NCBI GenBank assembly: GCA_009775605.1
Contig: VSPV01000018.1
Span: 1-28,097 of the forward strand
Length of the DNA: 28,097 nucleotides
Direction of reading: 5' to 3'
From: Paramuribaculum sp.
Lineage (GTDB): Bacteria > Bacteroidota > Bacteroidia > Bacteroidales > Muribaculaceae
Shown here: piece by piece, positions 9,022 through 15,505 of the stretch
Layout: each line of letters opens with the position of its first letter
Numbering within the stretch: position 1 is the stretch's first letter
Program-made: the position numbers and the translations under genes
The notes under the pieces: generated by a model
What the model was told of the DNA's origin: nothing
The model's database searches: none
Seen by the model: only the letters and a program-made list of their open reading frames with translations

Positions 9022-9677
9022 TCTATGGGTGTCTTGCCGTGTTCCTTAAGGTAGGCGTTGGCACGTGAGAAATGGTGGTTGCCGAAAAATCCGCGCGAGG
9101 CGCTCAGGGGCGAAGGGTGAGGGGAGGTGAGCACCAGATGCTTCGAGCGGTCTATCAGCTCTCCCTTTCGGGCCGCATACGAGCCCCAGAGGATGAATAC
9201 CAGTCCGGAGCGCTCGGCGTTGAGGCGCTCTATCACCTTGTCGGTAAGCTCTTCCCAGCCCATGCCCTGATGGGAACCGGCGCTGTGGGCGCGCACCGTG
9301 AGGGTGGCGTTGAGCAGAAGGACGCCCTGACGGGCCCAGCGCGAGAGGTCGCCGTTCTGAGGCATCGGGGCTCCGGTGTCGTCGCTCACTTCCTTGAATA
9401 TGTTGACCAGGGAACGGGGGATAGGTACTCCCGGAGCCACCGAGAAGCAGAGACCATTGGCCTGTCCCGGCCCGTGATAGGGGTCCTGGCCGATTATCAC
9501 GACTTTCACATCGTTGAACGGACAGGAGTCGAACGCCGCGAAAATCTTCGAGGCCGGGGGGTAGACTGTGCCCGTGGCATATTCGTGGCGAACGAAATCG
9601 GTGAGGTTCACGAAATAAGGCTTGTCCCACTCGGAGGAAAGGCGGTCGTGCCATGACGGCTCTATTCTAACATTCAT
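9015..9677 (-). CDS. ung: Uracil-DNA glycosylase (family 1)
   Basis: This enzyme excises uracil from DNA as the first step of base-excision repair. All family-1 motifs are present in a 220-residue protein: GQDPYHGPGQA at residues 63-73 with the catalytic Asp65, LLNATLTV at 121-128, and HPSPLS at 187-192, the His loop that inserts into the minor groove. I place the start at the ATG ending at 9677 (MNVRIEPSW). An in-frame start at 9776 would add 33 residues that overlap the divergent promoter region and match nothing in the family. It is the first gene of a minus-strand operon with the T9SS plug gene, which it overlaps by 7 nt, and DUF3109. Confidence 0.95.
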   Translation of the reverse strand: MNVRIEPSWHDRLSSEWDKPYFVNLTDFVRHEYATGTVYPPASKIFAAFDSCPFNDVKVVIIGQDPYHGPGQANGLCFSVAPGVPIPRSLVNIFKEVSDDTGAPMPQNGDLSRWARQGVLLLNATLTVRAHSAGSHQGMGWEELTDKVIERLNAERSGLVFILWGSYAARKGELIDRSKHLVLTSPHPSPLSASRGFFGNHHFSRANAYLKEHGKTPIEW

Positions 9678-9699
9678 AGGCTGAAAGCAAACATTAAGT

Positions 9700-9730
9700 T
9701 TTGCAAACTTACAAAAAACTGCTAAATTTG
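9700..9730 (+). promoter_or_regulatory. Promoter of tRNA-Arg
   Basis: TTTG at 9700-9703 and TAAATTTG at 9723-9730 are separated by 19 nt, an excellent match to the Bacteroidota TTTG-N19-21-TAnnTTTG promoter. The predicted transcript would start near 9735, about 40 nt before the mature tRNA 5' end. It physically overlaps the oppositely oriented -7 element of ung. Confidence 0.6.
9704..9711 (-). promoter_or_regulatory. -7 element for the ung operon
   Basis: On the minus strand this reads TAAGTTTG, an exact TAnnTTTG. It lies 26 nt upstream of the chosen ung ATG, giving a leader of about 20 nt. The nearest TTTG upstream on that strand (9737-9740) is at a long 25-nt spacing, so the -33 box is uncertain. 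Confidence 0.45.
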
Positions 9731-9776
9731 CGGCGACAAAGGGACAAAGAAAGCTCAGTCCCCGAACAAAATCCAT

Positions 9777-9848
9777 GCACCCGTAGTTTAATGGATAGAA
9801 TGCAAGATTCCGGTTCTTGCGGTTAGGGTTCGATTCCCTACGGGTGTA
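9777..9848 (+). tRNA. tRNA-Arg (anticodon CCG)
   Basis: The sequence folds into a full cloverleaf. The acceptor stem is GCACCCG/CGGGTGT with one G-U, a 4-bp D-stem starts at 9786, and the anticodon stem CAAGA/TCTTG encloses loop TTCCGGT with anticodon CCG at 9810-9812. The variable loop has 4 nt, and the T-stem TAGGG/CCCTA encloses TTCGATT. Discriminator A is at 9848; CCA is not encoded. It decodes CGG arginine codons. Confidence 0.95.
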
Positions 9849-9857
9849 CTTCTAATA

Positions 9858-9891
9858 CCCTTAACTATTTATTAGTTAGGGGTTTTGTTTT
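9858..9891 (+). terminator. Intrinsic terminator after tRNA-Arg
   Basis: A 10-bp stem (9858-9867 with 9873-9882, one T-G wobble) with a 5-nt loop is followed by TTTTGTTTT. It lies 9 nt past the tRNA end and separates it from the MFS gene. Confidence 0.8.
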
Positions 9892-9915
9892 AAGTTTAGG
9901 TTTCTGCTTCAGGAT

Positions 9916-11103
9916 ATGAAGAAAAGTCTTATAGCGCTTTCGCTCGGCACTTTCGCTCTGGGAATAGCCGAGTTTGTGATGATGGGTATTCTTTCTCCCA
10001 TAGCCCATGATCTGGATGTGAGCATAGTCGACGCAGGTCATCTGATTTCGGCTTACGCGCTGGGCGTGAGTTTCGGAGCGCCGATGCTCCTTGTGCTCAG
10101 AAAAATGCCGTTAAAGAAACTGCTTGTGATTCTTGCCTGTATGATAGCGGCAGGCAGTTGTCTGGCGGCGTTCTCGGTCAACTACTGGATGCTTCTCGGC
10201 GCCCGCTTCATTTCCGGACTTCCCCACGGAGCCTATTTCGGCGTGGGAGCCATTGTGGCGCGGCGTCTTGCCGACCCCGGAAGGAAAGTGGAGGCTGTAT
10301 CGATAATGATAGCCGGAATGACGGTGGCAACGCTTGTGGGCGTTCCGCTGGGAACGTTCCTTACCGATCTGGTGTCGTGGCGTCTGCCGTTCTTCATAGT
10401 GGCAGTTTCGGGACTGGCTACTTACGTGGCCATCAGGCATGAGGTGCCCGACGTAGGCAAAATCGTGGATACCGGCTTCAAGGGACAGTTCCACTTTCTT
10501 CGCAATCCGGCGCCCTGGCTAATTCTCGGCGGTGTATTCTTCGGGCAGACCGGCATATACTGCTGGTACAGCTACGTGGAGCCGCTTCTGACGACGGTGG
10601 CCCATTTCCCGGCAGCGGCCATGACGTGGATCATGGTTGTGGCCGGACTGGGTATGTTTGTGGGTAATCTCGCGGCCGCGCGCTGGGCCGACCATACGGC
10701 CCCAGGACTTGTGGCGGCCATAATCGAGGGGTCGATGGTGATAGTGCTTCTTGCCATATCGCTGTTCAGCTCCATTCCGTGGCTTGGCGTGTTGCTTACA
10801 TTCATTGGCACGGCAGGACTGTTTGGCAGCGGCGGCCCGCTGCAGTCGCTAATCGTTGCATATTCCAAAGGCGGAGAGCTGTTGGGTGCAGCCGGTATCC
10901 AGATCTGCTACAACGTGGGTAATGCCATAGCCGCCTTTATGGGAGGCCTCAGCATCGGTGCGGGAATGGGATATACTTCGGTTCCGATTGTGGGCATGCC
11001 ATTTGTTGTGGTGGGTTCATGCTTGCTATTCGTGTTCTACCGCCGGTATGAACGCGGGGCAAAGCAGGGTGTGCCGTCCGCTGACTCCTCCTCGGAGGCT
11101 TAG
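9916..11103 (+). CDS. MFS transporter, AraJ-like (DHA1) exporter
   Basis: A 395-residue protein with 12 predicted membrane spans. The opening (SLIALSLGTFALGIAEFVMMGILSPIAHDLDVSIVDAGHLISAYALGVSFGAPMLLVLRKMPLKKLL) is the hallmark of the AraJ/YdhP-type drug:H+ antiporter subfamily. Further family features are the span-4 region GARFISGLPHGAYFGVGAIVARRL and the antiporter-like motif AGMTVATLVGVPLGTFL. Such proteins export sugars, nucleosides or drugs; substrate is not predictable. The ATG at 9916 is preceded by AGGA at a useful distance. The C-terminus is a short charged tail. Confidence 0.92.
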   Translation: MKKSLIALSLGTFALGIAEFVMMGILSPIAHDLDVSIVDAGHLISAYALGVSFGAPMLLVLRKMPLKKLLVILACMIAAGSCLAAFSVNYWMLLGARFISGLPHGAYFGVGAIVARRLADPGRKVEAVSIMIAGMTVATLVGVPLGTFLTDLVSWRLPFFIVAVSGLATYVAIRHEVPDVGKIVDTGFKGQFHFLRNPAPWLILGGVFFGQTGIYCWYSYVEPLLTTVAHFPAAAMTWIMVVAGLGMFVGNLAAARWADHTAPGLVAAIIEGSMVIVLLAISLFSSIPWLGVLLTFIGTAGLFGSGGPLQSLIVAYSKGGELLGAAGIQICYNVGNAIAAFMGGLSIGAGMGYTSVPIVGMPFVVVGSCLLFVFYRRYERGAKQGVPSADSSSEA

Positions 11104-11148
11104 GCAATGGAGCGAGGACGAAGGAATAATATGGTATCACGGCATCTT

Positions 11149-11181
11149 ATTTCGCGAAAATACAGTATCTTTACGCGAAAT
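11149..11181. promoter_or_regulatory. Inverted repeat bracketing a -7-like element (operator candidate)
   Basis: ATTTCGCG (11149-11156) and CGCGAAAT (11174-11181) are perfect 8-bp inverted arms with a 17-nt spacer. The spacer contains TATCTTTA (11166-11173), one mismatch from the TATCTTTG -7 element. It sits about 50 nt upstream of the DUF4493/PCMD cluster. The arrangement suits a dimeric repressor or activator site over the promoter. Confidence 0.4.
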
Positions 11182-11184
11182 TAG

Positions 11185-11206
11185 GCAACCCGGCTTTTCG
11201 GGCTGC
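11185..11206 (+). promoter_or_regulatory. 5'-leader hairpin
   Basis: GCAACCCG and CGGGCTGC can pair (7 of 8 positions) around the loop GCTTTT, just after the promoter-like element and 22 nt before the GTG start. It could stabilise the mRNA 5' end. It has no downstream T-run, so it is not an obvious terminator. Confidence 0.3.
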
Positions 11207-11228
11207 TGTCCGCTATAGTGTAAAATCA

Positions 11229-13796
11229 GTGCAATTTATTGAAAATAACATAATTGCCAGGAAGGTAAGACGTATTGTGCATAGAGCAGCCGCTCTGTTT
11301 GCGGCAGTCTCTGTGGTGGCAGCGTGTACCCACGAGACCATTTCGCCTGAACTCGGCGTGTGCCGGCTTTCGCCTTCGGTGAGCGTCGACGCATCGGTGA
11401 AGGCTCCGGATGGCTCTGTTGTAGACGGTTCCGCCCTGGGTTTCGCTCCACGCGCTTCAGAACTGTCATTCAAAGTGGCAGCCTTATCGGGCGATTTTGA
11501 AGGGGAGTGGGCGTCAGTCGACGACTATCCTGTGGACCAGAGCCTTCGTCCTGGTTCATACCGTGTGTCGGCATATTATGGCGACATCGAGGAGGAAGGC
11601 TTCGGAAAGCCGTGTTTCGGAGCGTGGGAAGATATAAATCTGGTGGCGGGAAAAAACACAGACGTGAGTCTGACTGCCACTTTGCTTAATTCAGCAGTTG
11701 CTGTCAGCTACACCGATGCTTTCCGACAGGCATTTCCGCATGCCCGCGCCACCTTCCACAGCGAGGGCGGAGGTTACCTGCCATATACTGCCGACGACGG
11801 AAGCTATATGTTTCTGCGTCCCGGCAATGTGAACGTGATTCTCGACGGTCTGACGCTCGACGGTCATGAATTTTCTTATGCGTTCCACCGTATCGAAGGC
11901 CTCAGCGCCGCTTCGGTGTGCGGCCTGACTCTGGATGCCGCAAATGTTTCGGGTACCGAGGTAGTGAAGGCTGCATTTCTTTACGACGGCTCCGAGAATT
12001 TCAAGGAACTTGCTGTCACCCACGAGCTTGCCTCAACGCCGTCACCGGAGCTTGAATGCAGCGGTTTTGAGTCGGGAATGGCCATATCCAATGTGGAGGG
12101 CACGTATACGGGGCGCACGCTCACTCTCAGCGTAAAGGACGCCGCCGAACTCTCCATGACAACGGAAGCGGTGTTCATTTCTGGTTCCATAGGGAGCGCA
12201 TGGCCGGCGGAGGTCAATCTCATGAGCCTTGACAGCGAGACGGCTTCGCTTCTTGAAGAAGGCGGAATTGCTGTCAGAAAAGGCGCGGATGAAACGGTGG
12301 TCGACCTCACCGGGGTTGCCTCACGGCTGAGCGTGGCGCGGCCTCATGCTCTGTTCACTTTTCTCGCCACAGGCCCTACCGGGCTGGTAAGCGAGCCGGT
12401 GGTGCTCGGAATAGATGTCGAGCCGGCAAAGATAGAGATAGTGTCGCAGAGCGATGTGGTGATCGGAGTAAATACGGCCAACTTTCTGATAGAGTCGGAT
12501 TCCGACAATCTCGGCGACAATCTCAGAATGTATGCCAGCGACGACGGCACGGAATGGTACGAGTGCGAGATAGAGTCGATAACCCCTTCCGATACTCCCG
12601 GCCGCTATGATGTGACCGTAAGCATTCCCACGCAGAGTTCCAATGAGGTGAAGGTTCGTGTGGACTACTGCAACCGCACCGTGAGCGAGACAGTCATGCA
12701 GGTTGTGTCGCCGAAATATACCATAGATGTGGATGCTTTCGCTCTCAGCGCCAAAGTAAGAATCAATGCCGACACTGAGGATATGCGACGTCTTATAACG
12801 GCCATAGCCAGGGTGTATGCCGACGGACGCCGCTGCCATGTGATAGACCGTGACATCGACAATTCCATAATCACGGTGGGAGATCTGAAAGCCGACACCA
12901 AGTATTCCTTCACCTCCACGGTTGCCGACGACTATACGGACTCGGATCTGACTCCGGCCGTGACCGTAACGACGGAGAAAACCGCCGGTCTGGCCAACAG
13001 TGACTTCGAGGACATTAAATACCACGCTCTGAAATACAAGAACATGCCGAGCGGAGGCCGTTATTCCCAGACAATAGTGGAAATCTATAACTGCCAGAAC
13101 TATACTGACTTTGACTACAGCATTCCCGAAAAATGGGCAACTACTAACGCCAAGACTTTCTGCATGAAGGCTAAGAACATCAACACGTGGTATGTGGAGC
13201 CGTCGGTTTATACGGTTGACGAATGCGCGGGCGGAAATTTTGCCGTAAAACTGCAGTCGACGGCCTGGGACACCGACGGACAGTCTATTCCCGACTGGCG
13301 CCAGCCATCGCAGCCCTACGTAGGTTACAGCCGCGCGATTCCCGAAATAGCCCACAGGGCGGCCGCCAGGCTGTTTCTGGGTTCATACTCGTTTGATGCC
13401 TCCACTCTCGACGAACGCTTCGATACCGGCGTGGATTTCAGCTCGCGCCCGAGTGCCGTGAACGGCTATTTCAAATATGTGCCTTCGATCTCCGACCCCT
13501 CCGACCGCGGAAAGGTGGAGGTGAATGTGCTGGGAACCGTCGAGGGTAAGCAGCAGGTAATCGCCTCCGGCACGCAGCTGCTCGGCGCGTCGCTCGACTA
13601 TACCACATTCACGGTGCCGCTCACCTATACGCTTTTCGGCGTGAAAGCCACGGGAATCAGCGTTATGATAAGTTCGTCGGAAGACACCGGTTCCATTGAC
13701 TACGAGAGCCTGCATATAAGCACATGGGATGATGTGGAGAAATCCCGCTCCCTCGGCAGTGCCCTCTGGGTGGATGAAATAACTCTGAGTTACTGA
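11229..13796 (+). CDS. DUF4493 / Fn3-like / PCMD-domain surface lipoprotein
   Basis: An 855-residue predicted lipoprotein. A basic n-region (RKVRRIVHR) and hydrophobic core lead to VVAAC with Cys33 as the lipidation site. Residues about 40-270 match the DUF4493 pattern: CRLSPSVSVDASV, then LRPGSYRVSAYYGDIEEEGFGKPCFGAWEDINLVAGKNTDVSLTATLLNSAV. Residues about 270-580 are beta-rich, ending in a fibronectin-III-like unit (VGDLKADTKYSFTSTV...PAVTVTTE). From LANSDFED near 588 to the end is a PCMD (putative carbohydrate-metabolism) domain finishing SALWVDEITLSY. No catalytic residues are recognisable, so glycan or surface binding is an inference. The GTG start at 11229 keeps the arginine-rich n-region; an internal GTG (MHRAAALF) would leave a short signal. 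First gene of the four-gene cluster. Confidence 0.8.
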   Translation: MQFIENNIIARKVRRIVHRAAALFAAVSVVAACTHETISPELGVCRLSPSVSVDASVKAPDGSVVDGSALGFAPRASELSFKVAALSGDFEGEWASVDDYPVDQSLRPGSYRVSAYYGDIEEEGFGKPCFGAWEDINLVAGKNTDVSLTATLLNSAVAVSYTDAFRQAFPHARATFHSEGGGYLPYTADDGSYMFLRPGNVNVILDGLTLDGHEFSYAFHRIEGLSAASVCGLTLDAANVSGTEVVKAAFLYDGSENFKELAVTHELASTPSPELECSGFESGMAISNVEGTYTGRTLTLSVKDAAELSMTTEAVFISGSIGSAWPAEVNLMSLDSETASLLEEGGIAVRKGADETVVDLTGVASRLSVARPHALFTFLATGPTGLVSEPVVLGIDVEPAKIEIVSQSDVVIGVNTANFLIESDSDNLGDNLRMYASDDGTEWYECEIESITPSDTPGRYDVTVSIPTQSSNEVKVRVDYCNRTVSETVMQVVSPKYTIDVDAFALSAKVRINADTEDMRRLITAIARVYADGRRCHVIDRDIDNSIITVGDLKADTKYSFTSTVADDYTDSDLTPAVTVTTEKTAGLANSDFEDIKYHALKYKNMPSGGRYSQTIVEIYNCQNYTDFDYSIPEKWATTNAKTFCMKAKNINTWYVEPSVYTVDECAGGNFAVKLQSTAWDTDGQSIPDWRQPSQPYVGYSRAIPEIAHRAAARLFLGSYSFDASTLDERFDTGVDFSSRPSAVNGYFKYVPSISDPSDRGKVEVNVLGTVEGKQQVIASGTQLLGASLDYTTFTVPLTYTLFGVKATGISVMISSSEDTGSIDYESLHISTWDDVEKSRSLGSALWVDEITLSY

Positions 13797-13860
13797 CGTA
13801 GATAATCCGTTTCTTCGCTAGAGACAATAATTGAATAACCAATCATTTGATAAAAAATAT

Positions 13861-14604
13861 ATGCCAAAACTAACGCGTGTCCTCTTCCTGATTGTGGCTT
13901 CGCTTTCATTAGCCCTTCCGCATGCCTCTGCCCAGGAACAATTCAAGCGCGACCTCGAGCAGGTGCAGTTCGTACCCAAGGGCCAGTGGATTACCGGTGT
14001 GAGTGTAAGTTACGAACAGAGCAACAACAAGAATTATCAGTTTTTCATATTCGAGAACATAACAGGCGACACCTACCTCTTCAAGGTGAGCCCGATGCTT
14101 CTCTATTCGTTCCACGACAATGTGGCCGCCGGCGGCAAATTCCGCTATCAGCGCAGCCGCACACGCATCGACAAGGGTTCGCTTATACTCGACAGCGAGA
14201 CCCACTTCGATGCGGATAACCTCTACATGATAACTTCCGACTATTTCGGCACGGCGGCTTTCCGCAACTATATCTCGCTTGGCGACAACCGTCGTTTCGG
14301 ATTTTTCAACGAGGTGCAGCTGGAGCTCGGCGGCGGACAGTCGAAACTCTCCGACCACTCAGGCGAGGACCTCACGGGTACTTTCGAGCGAAACTTCACG
14401 CTCAACGTTGGCCTTACGCCGGGATTCATCATGTTCCTGAACAACTATTCGGCGATAGAGGTGAACATAGGCGTGCTGGGATTCGGCTATACGCATACCA
14501 AAGCCGTAACCGACCAGGTGAAAATCGCCAAGCGGAACGCCAAGCATGCCAACTTCAAAATCAATCTGTTTTCGGTGTCATTCGGAGTGGCATTCTATCT
14601 CTAA
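13861..14604 (+). CDS. Outer-membrane beta-barrel protein, paralogue 1
   Basis: A 247-residue protein with a signal peptide cleaved probably after ASA (residue 24). The mature part has alternating amphipathic strands and ends with the aromatic-rich strand NLFSVSFGVAFYL, typical of outer-membrane beta-barrels of about 10-12 strands. Key stretches are FVPKGQW (37-43), FRYQRSRTRID, AAFRNYISLGDNRRFGFFNEVQLELGGG, and NVGLTPGFIMFLNNYSAIEVNIGVLGFGY. The downstream neighbour has the same landmarks in the same order, so the two are tandem paralogues. I chose ATG 13861 over an upstream TTG at 13831 because it directly precedes the basic-hydrophobic signal. Function is unknown. It lies 64 nt after the first PCMD lipoprotein. 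Confidence 0.8.
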   Translation: MPKLTRVLFLIVASLSLALPHASAQEQFKRDLEQVQFVPKGQWITGVSVSYEQSNNKNYQFFIFENITGDTYLFKVSPMLLYSFHDNVAAGGKFRYQRSRTRIDKGSLILDSETHFDADNLYMITSDYFGTAAFRNYISLGDNRRFGFFNEVQLELGGGQSKLSDHSGEDLTGTFERNFTLNVGLTPGFIMFLNNYSAIEVNIGVLGFGYTHTKAVTDQVKIAKRNAKHANFKINLFSVSFGVAFYL

Positions 14605-14617
14605 GGCTTAAGAAATT

Positions 14618-15505
14618 ATGAAAATGAAACGTATATTCTTTACGGCCCTGGCAGTGGGCGTGCTCGCGTTTTCGGCAGCAGCCGCAGAACTTCCCGACAG
14701 CATTGGCCCCCGCATCACCAAGGGGCGTCCCCACCATCCCGAGATGGACGAGAAAGTAATTGTAGGCAACGATACCGTACCTCTCATAATTCCCGAACGC
14801 AACTTCGGCCGATACGACCGCGGCCTTTTCAACTACCTGTTCATTCCCAAGGGGCAGTGGTCGTTCGGTCTTACGGCCTCCTACGGAGAATTCGACGCAT
14901 CGGATGTGGAGGTGCTTCAGTTTCTAAACGACCTGAATTTCAACGGACGGCAGTATGCCATACGTCCTACCGTAGGATATTTCTTCCGCAGCAACCAGAG
15001 CGTGGGACTGAAATTCGACTATACGCGCCAGGAGGCGGACGTGGAGCACTTTGCCATGAACGCGGGCGATGACCTGAGTTTCGATATCAGGGACGTGAGC
15101 TTCTATTCCTCGAAATATTCTATAGGAGTTTTCTATCGCAATTACGTGGGTCTGGGACGCTCTAAGCGCTTTGCAGTGTTCAATGAGGTGACACTGAGCT
15201 TCGGCAGCGGTTCGTCGCGCTTCAAGCGTCCATATAACAACGTGATGCACGACACGCGCACGGACATCACCGAGGCCGCGCTGAATTTCAGCCCCGGTAT
15301 CTGCGTGTTTGTGGTCGACCACCTGAGTTTCAACGTTTCGTTCGGTGTGTTCGGCCTTCACATGCGCCACGACAAGCAGGTGACCGACCTCCATAACACG
15401 GACGGCACCATTACGCGCGAGGAAGAAGGCTCCCGCTTCAGTTCAGGCGCCAATTTCAGATTCAATTTGTTTAATATAAACTTCGGAATAGGTGTTCACA
15501 TTTGA
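14618..15505 (+). CDS. Outer-membrane beta-barrel protein, paralogue 2
   Basis: A 295-residue exported protein, with a signal peptide ending near SAAAAE (residues 19-24). An N-terminal extension of about 50 residues (LPDSIGPRITKGRPHHPEMDEKVIVGNDTVPLIIPERNFGRYDRG) is absent from paralogue 1. The barrel part repeats the same landmarks: FIPKGQW (75-81), LKFDYTRQEADV, FYRNYVGLGRSKRFAVFNEVTLSFGSGSS, LNFSPGICVFVVDHLSFNVSFGVFGLHM and a final strand FNLFNINFGIGVHI. The extension may be a plug, linker or periplasmic contact. The gene starts 13 nt after paralogue 1 and its last 14 nt overlap the next gene, indicating one operon. Function unknown. Confidence 0.8.
   Translation: MKMKRIFFTALAVGVLAFSAAAAELPDSIGPRITKGRPHHPEMDEKVIVGNDTVPLIIPERNFGRYDRGLFNYLFIPKGQWSFGLTASYGEFDASDVEVLQFLNDLNFNGRQYAIRPTVGYFFRSNQSVGLKFDYTRQEADVEHFAMNAGDDLSFDIRDVSFYSSKYSIGVFYRNYVGLGRSKRFAVFNEVTLSFGSGSSRFKRPYNNVMHDTRTDITEAALNFSPGICVFVVDHLSFNVSFGVFGLHMRHDKQVTDLHNTDGTITREEEGSRFSSGANFRFNLFNINFGIGVHI

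Noticed and set aside
9678..9776. 33-residue N-terminal extension of Ung from an upstream in-frame ATG
   Set aside because: It would cross the predicted -7 box of ung and the tRNA promoter and does not resemble family N-termini.
11149..11181. Invertible promoter (phase switch) in front of the DUF4493 cluster
   Set aside because: The arms are 8 bp and the spacer only 17 nt, far too short for the known Bacteroides invertible segments; an operator fits better.
12321..13355. 344-codon frame antisense to the DUF4493/PCMD gene
   Set aside because: His/Tyr/Gly-rich mirror translation of a beta-rich gene; the plus-strand frame has the signal peptide and domain matches.
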